A DNA stretch of 61,653 nucleotides from positions 13,117 to 74,769 of the forward strand of contig RQSC01000062.1 in NCBI GenBank assembly GCA_013416795.1, given 5' to 3'. This DNA comes from Prasinococcaceae sp. CCMP 1430. Taxonomy: Eukaryota; Prasinodermophyta; Palmophyllophyceae; Prasinococcales; Prasinococcaceae. The notes under the pieces are model-generated. The model made no database searches. It saw nothing but the letters and a program-made list of their open reading frames with translations, and was not told where the DNA came from. Every line of letters begins with the position of its first letter. Within the stretch, counting starts at the first letter, position 1. Of this stretch, positions 42,100-51,329 are shown piece after piece. The translations under genes and the position numbers were made by a program.

Positions 42100-44076
42100 T
42101 CACATGATTGCGCAACGACAGCCGCCGCCGCTGTCGGCAGTCTGGCTCGACGCAGGCGCTGGAGTGGCAGTCTCGTCCGCAGCAGGCGCTGGAGTGGCAG
42201 TCTCGTCCGCAGGAGCACCCGATGCGAGCTCGGGCATCGATAAGGGTACGTCAGCGACGCTGACGGCTGGCGCAGCGGGTGTTGCCAACACCGCCTGCGC
42301 CTCGCCCACCCATTGCGCGGGCGGGGATGACCGTGACTGGTCCGTCGATGCTGCTGGCGCGTGCGCGGAGAGGTTGGCTTGGGCCGGACCTTGGAATGGC
42401 AATTCAGGCTCAGCCTTCGGCGGTGCCTTCTTTTTGCCGCTCCCGCCCCCGCAGAACCCGCCGATCTCGCTGAGGGGATCGCGCCCGCCACTCAGGGGCA
42501 GCACGTCTCTCGGGCTAGGGTTGCCCCACGCGGGCCGATCCGGCACCATTCCCGGGCTCGACAAGGGGCGCTGCGGTGGCGGGCTCGTCCTGCTGCTGCC
42601 CGGCTTCGAGTATGGATCGAGCGCCCCACTGAGTGGCAGCACGTCCGTGGGGCCGGGGTTGCCCCACTCTGGTCGAGCCTTCGACACGTACTGCGACGTG
42701 GGTGTCCGATTCTGGGCGTGACGCATCGAGCCCGATTGAGGCGTCCGCTCTTTGCTCACACCGCTGTTGGCCGGAGTGGCGTGCCGCGAGGGCGCCGTCG
42801 GCGTGATCCAGGACGGCGAGTCGCTCGGGAGCTCCTCGTCGTCCGATTCGTCGCTAGCGCTCGCCATGAGGGCGATAGCCTTGGCCTTGAAGCGAGCGAG
42901 GCGTTGAGCGGTGTCTGCTCTAGCCGTCGCCAAGCGCTGCGCGCTCTCCCGCTGCTCCCGCCCCCGTTGGGCTTCGAGCCGCCTCTCATCCGCAGCAGTT
43001 TGCCGTTTGGTCTGAGCGAGCTTTGTCCGAGCCCGGTCCGCGGCGGAGACGAGTGCCGGCACCTCCTCCCGCAGCTCATCGCGTTTCGCGAGGGTCGCAG
43101 CCACGTCCGTCATGTAACGATCGTGCGCGGCCTTCGCCAGCGCCTCGGCCCGCCGCTCGTTCCGCTCGCGCGACGCCAGGGCGCCGAACTCGCTGCGTAT
43201 GAGATCTACTTGCTGCTCGAGGTCCTCGAGGGCCTGCTTTGCCTCCGCGGACACCCTCGCCTCGTACTCTTCCTCCCAGCCACTCTTCGCAGTGGCCGCA
43301 TGGCGCTTGGCGGCCAAGCGGCGCCTCTCCGAGCGTGCAAACGCTGCGCGCGCACGGCGCTCGGCCGCGAGAGCAGCCTCTCCCCTCGCACGCTCGGCCT
43401 CGCGAAACGCGGCCACGAGCTCACGATCGGCATCAAGCTGCACGCGCACCTCCTCGGCCGCCGCTCGCCGCGTGGCGTCCACCTTCCTCGCGGCGCGGCG
43501 CATCCTCCTCGTCGCCCGGCGGCTCTCCTCGCACGCCATCTCGCGCTCCCTCTGCTGCACCTCCGCCTGCTGCGCAGAGGCCTCCCTCTCTTCGGCGAGC
43601 AGCGTCCTGACCTCCTTCGCAGCGGCCTCGACGCTGGCCTGAAGCTTGGAGCGCGCAACTGCGCGCTTTTTCTTGCCCCGCGCGCGCTGTCTCTTGTTGG
43701 TGCGCGCCTGCTGCGCCTGCTCGTCGGCGCGCGCCTGTCTCATTCTCTTGGCGGCCTCGTCGGCCTCTTTAATGCGTGCCTTCGCCGCCTCAAATGCCCC
43801 CAGCCGGCTGCGCATGGCATCGCGCCGGCGCTCGGCGACGGCCAGCTCTCGTAGAATTTCGTTCAGCCTGCCGCGGTGCAGCTGAGCCTCCGCCGCCGCC
43901 TCCCTGCGCATCCGCAACGCCTCGGCGTGAATCACCGTTGACTGGTGCCCGCCGCCGCCGGCGCCGTCGAGCCGCTCGCGCTCAAGCGCGTCTTGCCACT
44001 GCGCGCGCTCATCGCGCACCGCCGCCTCCAGATCCGCGCCACGCTCCGATGCCTGCGTCTGCGCGCCCGCCGCCAT
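42100..44076 (-). CDS. Coiled-coil protein with CaaX prenylation box and WGNP repeats
   Basis: Intronless; the ATG at 44076 (MAAGAQTQASERG) gives 658 aa. The first 440 residues are a nearly continuous Arg/Ala/Glu-rich coiled coil. A short acidic serine stretch (SASDESDDEELPSD) is followed by a disordered Pro/Ser-rich half. That half contains two copies of a motif: RPEWGNPGPTDVLPLSG and RPAWGNPSPRDVLPLSG, about 50 residues apart. Two perfect 10-residue repeats (ADETATPAPA) precede the end. The protein terminates in GGGCRCAIM: CAIM is a CaaX box with Met, favouring farnesylation, and the Cys two residues upstream could be palmitoylated. So it is probably a membrane-tethered rod, perhaps associated with flagella, basal bodies or membrane skeleton; this is inference. 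I know no named family with this combination. Confidence 0.75.
   Translation of the reverse strand: MAAGAQTQASERGADLEAAVRDERAQWQDALERERLDGAGGGGHQSTVIHAEALRMRREAAAEAQLHRGRLNEILRELAVAERRRDAMRSRLGAFEAAKARIKEADEAAKRMRQARADEQAQQARTNKRQRARGKKKRAVARSKLQASVEAAAKEVRTLLAEEREASAQQAEVQQREREMACEESRRATRRMRRAARKVDATRRAAAEEVRVQLDADRELVAAFREAERARGEAALAAERRARAAFARSERRRLAAKRHAATAKSGWEEEYEARVSAEAKQALEDLEQQVDLIRSEFGALASRERNERRAEALAKAAHDRYMTDVAATLAKRDELREEVPALVSAADRARTKLAQTKRQTAADERRLEAQRGREQRESAQRLATARADTAQRLARFKAKAIALMASASDESDDEELPSDSPSWITPTAPSRHATPANSGVSKERTPQSGSMRHAQNRTPTSQYVSKARPEWGNPGPTDVLPLSGALDPYSKPGSSRTSPPPQRPLSSPGMVPDRPAWGNPSPRDVLPLSGGRDPLSEIGGFCGGGSGKKKAPPKAEPELPFQGPAQANLSAHAPAASTDQSRSSPPAQWVGEAQAVLATPAAPAVSVADVPLSMPELASGAPADETATPAPAADETATPAPASSQTADSGGGCRCAIM
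42153..42212 (+). repeat. Perfect 30-bp tandem duplication (coding)
   Basis: Two adjacent identical 30-bp units, 42153-42182 and 42183-42212, encode the repeated decapeptide near the C-terminus of the CaaX coiled-coil protein. Perfect identity suggests recent expansion. Confidence 0.9.
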
Positions 44077-44569
44077 GCTCGTCAGCGCGTCCACGCGACC
44101 CAGAGCAGACGTGCAGCCCGGGCCTCCGGTGCCCGCACGCGCCGCCGATCTACGCCTCCTCGCGCGCGGACGCGCACGCGCGCGCACACAGGGACGGAGC
44201 GGCCGCGCCCGAATACGATCCCCCCCCCCCTCCCCCTCCCCCTCCCTCGCGGCCTCCGCCGCCCAGTGCTTGTGTGCCGCCTCTGGCCCTGCCCCTCACC
44301 CCAGAGCAGCGGCGGGCGCCGCTCTCAGCCGCAGTTTTTCAGCGGTCGAGATTCGAGCTCAGCTCAGCTCAGCCATTCTCACACTTGGTATCACAGATTC
44401 GGGGCGGCGGCTCATCCGCGCGAGCGCGCCTTCGTCAGCGCGCGCTGCTGCCACCTCCCTCCTCGCTCGCTGTCCCTCGCCCCCCCCGCCCCCCGCCTCT
44501 CTTCTCCGCGGGTGGGGCGGGGCGGGCCGAAGGATCGCGCGGGCCAGGCGCCACTCGAGCACCCCCTCC
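44077..44569. promoter_or_regulatory. Divergent promoter region, coiled-coil / Gemin5-like genes
   Basis: 493 bp between head-to-head starts. It contains a C-rich run at 44219-44250, three in-phase AGCTC pentamers at 44356-44370, and a second C-rich run near 44478-44496. Both genes may be driven from here. Confidence 0.45.
44355..44372 (+). repeat. AGCTC pentamer repeat
   Basis: GAGCTCAGCTCAGCTCAG, three consecutive 5-bp units plus a partial one, lies about 200 bp upstream of the Gemin5-like start codon. A related AGCTGAGCTGAGC element sits at 52188-52209. Confidence 0.8.
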
Positions 44570-47500
44570 ATGCGCTCCGAGACCTTTTCACCCTCCCCCT
44601 CCACGATGGCGGCCGGCGCGGGCGCTCTGGTGCCCGCGTCGCCCAACTGGTTCGTGGCGCAGTGCTGCGACGCCGCGCGCGGCGCCGAGCTCGCTGCATA
44701 CGCGGCCCGCAACTCGGTGGTCGTCGCGGCGCTCGGCGGAGCGCCGGTGGTGTCACGCGTGCTACAGGGACACACCAACCGCGTCACGGCGGTATGCTTC
44801 GTCGATGGGGCGGGCGATGACGCGCTGCTGCTGTCCGCCTCGCTGGACAGCACCGCGCGCCTGTGGGACTCGCGCGCGGGCGCGTGCGTGCGCGCGCTGC
44901 GCGTGCACCAGCGCGATGGCGCGACGGCGGTCTGCTGCGTAGCTGGCCGCACGATCGTGACCGGCAGCTCCAGCGGCCAGGTACTCGCGTGGCCGCACAT
45001 GGGCGGCACGCAGGAGGCAGAGCCCGCGTGCGCGGCGCGGCGCGGCACGTCCGTCACTGTGCTGCGTGCACTGAACGGCACTGCGCTCGCTGCCGTGGGC
45101 TACGACGACGGCCATGTGTGCGTGCTCGACGCGGAGCGACGGGTCGCGCTCTGCACGGTGCAAAAGGCCCACTCAGCCGACATCCAGGGGTTGGATTGGT
45201 ACCAACCGTCGCCGCTCCTCCGGGCGAGCGGCTGCGCACAATCGGAGCGCGCGGCCGACGGTGCAGAAGCGAGCGCCTGCAGTAGCGACAGTGGCGGCGG
45301 CGACAGCATCGCATACTTGGCGACGAGCGCCCGCGATAGGCGCGTGTGCGTGTGGGCGGTGCCTATTGCCAACGATGTCAGCAGGACAGCGGTGGTGCCG
45401 ACGAAGATTGCGGAGCGGTCGCTGCCCCCGGCACAAAAGGGCACTGCCGCTGCGCAGCGCAGTCGGACGTGGGTGCCGGTCTGCTGGCTGCCTCCGTCGC
45501 AGCCAGCTACGACGGACGCCGACTTGAGCAGTAGCAGTATCAGCAGCAATATCACCAGCGTCGCTGGTGATGCGGTTGGCGACGGCAGTGTGGGCCCTCT
45601 GGCAATGGGAATGCCGGACCTTGTCACCGCCGATGCGGCCGGCGAGCTGATGATCTGGCGTGGTGTCGAACTGCGCGGGGGCGACGGGAGCAGCGATGGC
45701 GACAAGTGGACCAAGGCGCCGTCGTTCGCCAAGCTGGCCACAGCACACACGCGACCTGTCTTTAGCATTGCCCTCAAGGTGGCGCAGCGTCTCGAGGACA
45801 CGAGCTCTGGCCTGCCGGCCTGCAGGCTATTCACAGTGTCGATGGACCGCACCGCCGCCCTCTGGGAGCTCCCGGCCGGCGGGGGCTCTGGTGGCTCGCT
45901 CGCACGCAAGACGTGGCAAACGGTCGGGCTCGGCGGCTTCGGGTACTGCCTAGGCGCGTCGCCCGCCGACAGGCAGATGCTGGCGGCAGGTGTGGGTGAC
46001 AACACCATTCGACTCCTGCGAATACCCGAGGGGGGACAGGCGGCCTCGCGCGACGGCGCGCGCGCGCTCGCGTCTGCTTCCCTCGCGTGGCGCGGCATTG
46101 GTGGCAAGGTGACTGCACTCGCCTGGCACCCGACAGCCGCGGGAGTCCTCGCGTACGCCACGGACGATGGATCAGTGTCACTCTACGACGCGAGTGCGCA
46201 GATGTCAGCAGATTTCGCCGGTGGCAAGCACGCAGGCGCGATTCGTTCGCTGTGCTGGATTGATGTGGCGGGCAGCGGCAAGCCGCTGCTCTGCAGCTGC
46301 GGCGGCGGTAAGGTGTATGTGTGGGCGGTCACCGAGAGCGGCTCAGAGGGTGCACTGCGACCGCATGGCTCGGGCAAGCCGCGCAGCCTTCTTGCAGAGG
46401 GCGCCGGCGCCATTGAAGCATCGACGGCAGCATTCCGAACAGCTCCCAGCGGCGGGAAGCACATGGTGGCGCTTGGCTCGGCCGACGGCACTTTGGAAGT
46501 GCACACGCTCGGGGGCGGCGTGTCAAGGATAAGTCCGGAGACGAACCGAGACAACGGGGCTCCACTTCCGTCGTGGGGTGGCGCGGTGTGCATGGACTGG
46601 GCAAACGATGAGCGCCCATGCCTCGCAGTGGGCTTCACTTCTGGCGGCATCCTGATTGTTCGGGGAGGGTCTACAGACGAACGCCCGAACAGAATGTCTG
46701 CTACCGACGCCGACAGTGGCGAGGGCACAAGCGCTTTCGGCTCGGAACGAGTGTGGTTGAAGGCATGCAACAAGCCCAAGTCAAAGGGCAAAAAGGGCAA
46801 GGGCGCGCACGCACAAGCTGCCGATTACGCACACGTGCCCGTGCCGTGCGTCGCGTGGTCGCCCTCCGACCCTTCGCTACTCGCTGCGGGGCTCGCCGAC
46901 GGCGCGGCGGCGGTGTGGCGCATCTCCACTGCCGCGCCAAAACCTGGCGACCACACGGGGACCGACGCCGGGGTGGAGACGTCACGCTCTCTCTCTGCTC
47001 AATGCATCGCTCGAGTGGAGGGGCACAGCGCGCGCGTGCAGGCCGTTTGCTGGTGCCTGTTGAGCCCCGGCGCACTCTTCACCACCTCAGAGGATCAGAC
47101 AATCCAGGCCTGGGACGTCGGGAGTGCGGAGGCTGCTGCTGCTGCGGAACGCGCAAATGCCGACGCCGAGGCGCGCAAGCTCGAGGCAGCTGCCAGACGC
47201 GAGCGCGATGCCAAACGCCGTGAAGTGAAAGAGAGGGAAGCCAATGCTTTTGCGGCTGCGGAGGCTTCGGCGGAAGCAGCGGCAGCTGTCGCGCCTGACA
47301 GAGCTGGCGTCACCGTGGCGGCGGCAAGCACGGCGTCCGAGAGTAGCACCGAGCAATCCCTGCCGGTGTCTCGAGCGGCCGCAAGCGGTATCTCGCGTGT
47401 GCACACAAGCAGCGGCGCGGTACCAGCTCGAGACCACATCGAGAGCAACGGCAACACCGCTATGAGTCCCGTGAGCTTGAATGCTGCAAACGCTGTGCTG

Positions 47501-49516
47501 GGCTCAAACTTGAGTGCCGGTGCGTCAAAACCAGTTGGCAAAAGCCGTACTCGTGGAGGCGTCGGCGGTGCGATCGGCGGTGCCATCGCAGACGTGGTGC
47601 GCTCGCTGTTCCCCAACCTCGACTTTTCGGGAGCGGGCAAGGCTGCGGCGCGTGCGGCGTGCGTGCGGCTGGTGCGCGCTCAGGTGCGGCACGGGGTGCT
47701 GCCCTCACAAGTGGACGATCGTCATGCGGGCGATGTCATGCCCATCTCTGCGCGCGACCACACGGAAGCTCTCATGTCGCTCGTTGAATCAGACGCAGCC
47801 GAGCGCGGGGCGATGGTCTCGTCCGCTGTCGTCGAGGTGGGCTGCGGCGCGCTCCTAAACGTCTCTTCTGCGCTTTCCATGTGCCTAGCGCACGAGGCAA
47901 GGCACATGGCTGACGCAGACATCGCAGCAACGGCGACTGCGGGATCGAAGGGCGCGTCGGCAATCGCGAGTGCCGCACATCGCGCCGCCTTGCTAGCTCT
48001 ATGGCGGGGCGATGTGGCCGCTATGGAGTCGCATCTGTCGGCCGCGCGCAGTGGCCTCACGGCTGACTTCGTTGCGGCGGGCGCGGCACTCGCGGACGGC
48101 GGCGCATCAGATGCTTCACGCTCTCTGTACCTGCGCCTCGCGCAAGACCTGAGCGTGCGAGGCGATGTGCAAAAGGCTGCACTGATGCTGCTTGCTGCAG
48201 GCGAGTCGTTGCGGGCGTGCGAAGAGCTGCTATCCGGCAGCCTGTTCCTTGACGCGGCAGTCCTTGCTGTTTTGCGCCTGGCGCCTGATGACTCGCGAGC
48301 GGTACTCTTGAAGTGTGCCGACAAGCTTGATGCGCGTGGCGCCTACGAGCATGCTGCATGCCTCTTAGCGAGTGCGGGATGCCATGGCGAGGCGGCGCAA
48401 GCGCTCTCGCGGCGATGCGGCAAAGCCGCGCTGCGAGCGGCGTCGAGCGTGCTGCTGGCAGTGGCGCCTGTGCCCACCGAGAAGCTGCCGCCGGCAAAGC
48501 TTTTCAGACCCATCCTCGAGCACGCCACAGAGTGCATTCGCCGGAAGCTCTGGGCGGAGACCACGGACACGCTCGGTGCCTGGCTGCTGAGTGTGCGCTC
48601 TCTGCCCGCAGCCACGCGATCCCTTTGCGGCGAAGTGGTAGAGGATGCCAGCTTCCTGCTGCTGCACGCGAGCGCATCGCGCTATGTATCCATCATGTGG
48701 TGCGCCGAGCAGGACCCTTGCGCCGATTGGGGCGAGACAGCGCGAGAGGCCGAGGCCGAGCTCGCGCAGCTGCGTGCCCTCGCGGGTGCTACTGGCTCTA
48801 CGAGTACATCCAGCGGTGCAATCACGCTGGACGCCGAGACCGCTGCAGTGGTCAACGAGCGTCTGCAGCCTCTCTGGGATGCGCAGTTCTGCCGCACGCT
48901 GTCGGACGCACTGCCGCATCACGTGATCATTGCTGGAGGTCTGTTGTGCGTGGCACTGCCCATCATGCTGCTCGAGCTTGATGTCGCAGATGAGGACGCC
49001 ACGACACAGGTTGAGGTCGAGCGCGCTGATGGGTCGCGCACTTTCGACGGCGGCGGGGGCGATTGCTACTCTGATGAGCTTGTCAAATTGGCGGCAGCGG
49101 AGATGATGTTCCACGGTGCCGTCCGCAGCGGCATGGCCATCGCCGAGGCGCTGACCGTGCGCATGAGTGTGCCGGACATGTTGCGCGCGGTGGGATGCAC
49201 GGTCATGCAAAGACGACAGGGGGAGGTGGCGCAGGCGGTCGAGGAGCCGCAGGCCGACGCCGGACGTGTGACAGAGTACACACGCACGGAGATGCTGGCG
49301 ATGCAGACTAGCAGCGCGACCGCGCTGCCTGCCGACGAGATGGCTGCAGTTGAGGCGGCGGCGCGCGCAGCCGGTGCGGCCGGGGATGCTGCCACCGCCG
49401 CGCACGGGTACTCCAAGGCCGCGTTGGTTGCGCTGCGTGACGCGCCCCTCCCAGAGGCCCAGGCCCAGGCAGTTCGCGACGCTTGGTCGGCAGCGGCGGG
49501 TGAAGGCTGCACATAA
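44570..49516 (+). CDS. GEMIN5: Gemin5-like WD40 protein
   Basis: Intronless; ATG at 44570 gives 1,648 aa; the Met at 44606 (ACGATGGCG) has better context and would give 1,636 aa. Gemin5 recognises snRNA codes with its WD40 propellers and helps deliver snRNAs to the SMN complex; it also binds ribosomes. The opening SPNWFVAQCCDAARGAELAAYAAR matches the conserved Gemin5 N-terminus (NW..A.C.D). WD repeats follow to about residue 850, for example LLSASLDSTARLWDSRAG, LFTVSMDRTAALWELPAG and LFTTSEDQTIQAWDVGSA, which fits two propellers. An Ala/Glu/Arg coiled coil (about 860-920) and a Ser-rich linker lead to a helical TPR-like region (about 1010-1350) with ARGAYEHAACLLASAGCHGEA, as in Gemin5. Other WD40-TPR scaffolds are the alternative, but the N-terminal signature is specific. 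Confidence 0.8.
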   Translation: MRSETFSPSPSTMAAGAGALVPASPNWFVAQCCDAARGAELAAYAARNSVVVAALGGAPVVSRVLQGHTNRVTAVCFVDGAGDDALLLSASLDSTARLWDSRAGACVRALRVHQRDGATAVCCVAGRTIVTGSSSGQVLAWPHMGGTQEAEPACAARRGTSVTVLRALNGTALAAVGYDDGHVCVLDAERRVALCTVQKAHSADIQGLDWYQPSPLLRASGCAQSERAADGAEASACSSDSGGGDSIAYLATSARDRRVCVWAVPIANDVSRTAVVPTKIAERSLPPAQKGTAAAQRSRTWVPVCWLPPSQPATTDADLSSSSISSNITSVAGDAVGDGSVGPLAMGMPDLVTADAAGELMIWRGVELRGGDGSSDGDKWTKAPSFAKLATAHTRPVFSIALKVAQRLEDTSSGLPACRLFTVSMDRTAALWELPAGGGSGGSLARKTWQTVGLGGFGYCLGASPADRQMLAAGVGDNTIRLLRIPEGGQAASRDGARALASASLAWRGIGGKVTALAWHPTAAGVLAYATDDGSVSLYDASAQMSADFAGGKHAGAIRSLCWIDVAGSGKPLLCSCGGGKVYVWAVTESGSEGALRPHGSGKPRSLLAEGAGAIEASTAAFRTAPSGGKHMVALGSADGTLEVHTLGGGVSRISPETNRDNGAPLPSWGGAVCMDWANDERPCLAVGFTSGGILIVRGGSTDERPNRMSATDADSGEGTSAFGSERVWLKACNKPKSKGKKGKGAHAQAADYAHVPVPCVAWSPSDPSLLAAGLADGAAAVWRISTAAPKPGDHTGTDAGVETSRSLSAQCIARVEGHSARVQAVCWCLLSPGALFTTSEDQTIQAWDVGSAEAAAAAERANADAEARKLEAAARRERDAKRREVKEREANAFAAAEASAEAAAAVAPDRAGVTVAAASTASESSTEQSLPVSRAAASGISRVHTSSGAVPARDHIESNGNTAMSPVSLNAANAVLGSNLSAGASKPVGKSRTRGGVGGAIGGAIADVVRSLFPNLDFSGAGKAAARAACVRLVRAQVRHGVLPSQVDDRHAGDVMPISARDHTEALMSLVESDAAERGAMVSSAVVEVGCGALLNVSSALSMCLAHEARHMADADIAATATAGSKGASAIASAAHRAALLALWRGDVAAMESHLSAARSGLTADFVAAGAALADGGASDASRSLYLRLAQDLSVRGDVQKAALMLLAAGESLRACEELLSGSLFLDAAVLAVLRLAPDDSRAVLLKCADKLDARGAYEHAACLLASAGCHGEAAQALSRRCGKAALRAASSVLLAVAPVPTEKLPPAKLFRPILEHATECIRRKLWAETTDTLGAWLLSVRSLPAATRSLCGEVVEDASFLLLHASASRYVSIMWCAEQDPCADWGETAREAEAELAQLRALAGATGSTSTSSGAITLDAETAAVVNERLQPLWDAQFCRTLSDALPHHVIIAGGLLCVALPIMLLELDVADEDATTQVEVERADGSRTFDGGGGDCYSDELVKLAAAEMMFHGAVRSGMAIAEALTVRMSVPDMLRAVGCTVMQRRQGEVAQAVEEPQADAGRVTEYTRTEMLAMQTSSATALPADEMAAVEAAARAAGAAGDAATAAHGYSKAALVALRDAPLPEAQAQAVRDAWSAAAGEGCT

Positions 49517-49665
49517 TGTATTCGTTTGCTTCTTTTCATCTTGCGCACGCAGTGCGTCCGTCCGCTCTCGCGCGCCACAGGGCGCGCGCACGGCGCAGCC
49601 ACCACGCCACGCCCACCACGCCACTCGCGGGCGTCGACGCTCGCGGCTGAGCTGCGGGCGTGGCG

Positions 49666-51288
49666 ATGGAACGGTTGGTGTCGAGCCTGGCAGCGACGTG
49701 CGCGCGGCGCGGCGCGGCGGGCGCGCGCTCGTTCGAGCCGCAGGCGGCCGCGCGCTGGTTCGAGCCGCGCGCCTCGACGCTGGCGCCGCGCTGCACAGCC
49801 GCGGCTTCGCCGCATGGCGCAGGCATCGAGCTGCGTGCGGCGGAGGACATTGCTAGAGGGGAGGTGGCGCTGAGGGTCCCGCTCGCGGCGTGGGCGCCCC
49901 TCTCGGCGACGTTTGCCCTCAAGCGTGTGCGTGAGCGCCTGCCCGGTCCGTCCGCGGCGCGCCTGGAGGCACTTGCGGCCAGCGGTGAGCCGAGCAGCCG
50001 CCGAGCGGGTGAGCTGGCCGCGCTCGCAATCCACTTGAGCCTCGAGCGCGCGGCGCGCGGCGCGAGCTGCTCAGCGGACTCCGCCGTGTTTGCTGCAGGC
50101 CTGCCCGATGACCCGAGCGTGCCGCTCGTGTGGCCAGAGGAGAGGCTCGTCACGCTACGTGGTACAGCCGCCGGACGTTCTATCGGGCGACAGAGGCACT
50201 TCGTTGCAGCGCTGCACGCCAACGTGCTCCTTGCACTCGACGCAAACGCTGACACCGGCTCCGGCGGCGCCCAGGATGAGGCAGTGGTGAGTCTCGAGGA
50301 CTTTGCTTGGGCTGTAGGCGTGATTGAGAGTCGAGCAGTGGCGTCTGCTGGCGGCGGGCCTCTCGCGATGATCCCGATCGCGGAGTACGCGAACCACTCG
50401 GCTGCGCCGAGCTGTGAGCTCGCAATGGGTGCAGCGGGCGACGATGGCGCCGGCGAGGACGTCGAGGCCGCGGGTGCATACGATTTAAGGGCACTGCGCG
50501 ATATTGAGGAGGGCGAGGAGCTCACCATCGCCTACGCAAGCGACGGGCAACGCAGCTCTTCGCGCATGTTGAGAGTGTACGGCTTCGCCGATGCGGCAAG
50601 CTGCCAAACGCAAGACGTGCCCGCGCTGGTGGCGCTGCAGACGCCGCAGGTGGCGCCCGGGGCGGGGGGTGCTGCGGCCGATGATGGTGGCGCGGCAGTG
50701 CTAACTGCGGCACTGCACGCGGCGGCATTTGAGCCCGGGATGGAGGTCGTGGAAGTACGTCGCGAGGACTTCGCGCAGATTGAGGCAGAACAGCAGCAGG
50801 GTGGCGAGGGCGGCGAGGGCGGCGAGGACGGCGGAGAGGGTGAGCGCCCACCCTCGATGCTGGCGCTTCAGCATGCCTCATCGCGCCTGATGCAGTGGGC
50901 GCGGCTGCTCGGGCTTACCGAGTACGAGATTGAGCTGCTCGGTGAGCGCTTCGCCGCACGCAAGGGAGTCGGGCCAGAAAATTCTACCGACGCAGGCGAG
51001 TTCGTTGCTGCGGAGCTCATGACGGGCCCCGTGTCACTTCCCAATGAGGTGGAGGCACTGCGGCTCGCGGCGATGGCGTGTGCCGCTGCCGGCGATGCGC
51101 TCGGCCGTGACGATTCGAGCGTGGGTGGCGGTGCGCTGGAGCTGTGGCAGAGGTCAGTCGCAGTCGTGCGTGGCGCCGAGGCAAAGGTGTTGACGGACGC
51201 CGCTTCGGCGCTGTCGTCACAGGCGCACGACTTGGAGAGCAGGTACCGCTCCGGCGGCGTCGGCGCGTCAGAGCAGCAGGCGCAGTAG
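49666..51288 (+). CDS. SET-domain methyltransferase (Rubisco LSMT / SETD3 class)
   Basis: Intronless; ATG at 49666 gives 540 aa (the frame is open upstream only to a GTG). Proteins of this class methylate Lys or His of non-histone substrates such as Rubisco large subunit, aldolase or actin. The split SET domain is recognisable: GIELRAAEDIARGEVALRVP at the start, the insert region with SSRRAGELAALAIHLSLERA, PIAEYANHSAAPSCEL (the NHS cofactor and catalytic motif) and RDIEEGEELTIAYASDGQRS, then MLRVYGFADAASC. The C-terminal substrate-binding domain is helical and poorly conserved, with an acidic Gly/Glu stretch. The N-terminal 40 residues are basic and Ala-rich and could be an organelle targeting peptide. 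The substrate cannot be inferred. Convergent with the GNAT gene, only 41 bp away. Confidence 0.85.
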   Translation: MERLVSSLAATCARRGAAGARSFEPQAAARWFEPRASTLAPRCTAAASPHGAGIELRAAEDIARGEVALRVPLAAWAPLSATFALKRVRERLPGPSAARLEALAASGEPSSRRAGELAALAIHLSLERAARGASCSADSAVFAAGLPDDPSVPLVWPEERLVTLRGTAAGRSIGRQRHFVAALHANVLLALDANADTGSGGAQDEAVVSLEDFAWAVGVIESRAVASAGGGPLAMIPIAEYANHSAAPSCELAMGAAGDDGAGEDVEAAGAYDLRALRDIEEGEELTIAYASDGQRSSSRMLRVYGFADAASCQTQDVPALVALQTPQVAPGAGGAAADDGGAAVLTAALHAAAFEPGMEVVEVRREDFAQIEAEQQQGGEGGEGGEDGGEGERPPSMLALQHASSRLMQWARLLGLTEYEIELLGERFAARKGVGPENSTDAGEFVAAELMTGPVSLPNEVEALRLAAMACAAAGDALGRDDSSVGGGALELWQRSVAVVRGAEAKVLTDAASALSSQAHDLESRYRSGGVGASEQQAQ

Positions 51289-51329
51289 GGCGCAGGTGGT
51301 GTCGTCGGGCTGTGCAAAATTCGTTCGTA

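Noticed and set aside
42361-43854. 497-codon plus-strand open frame
   Set aside because: Antisense to the coiled-coil protein; Leu/Arg/Pro runs follow from the complement of Ala/Glu/Arg codons.
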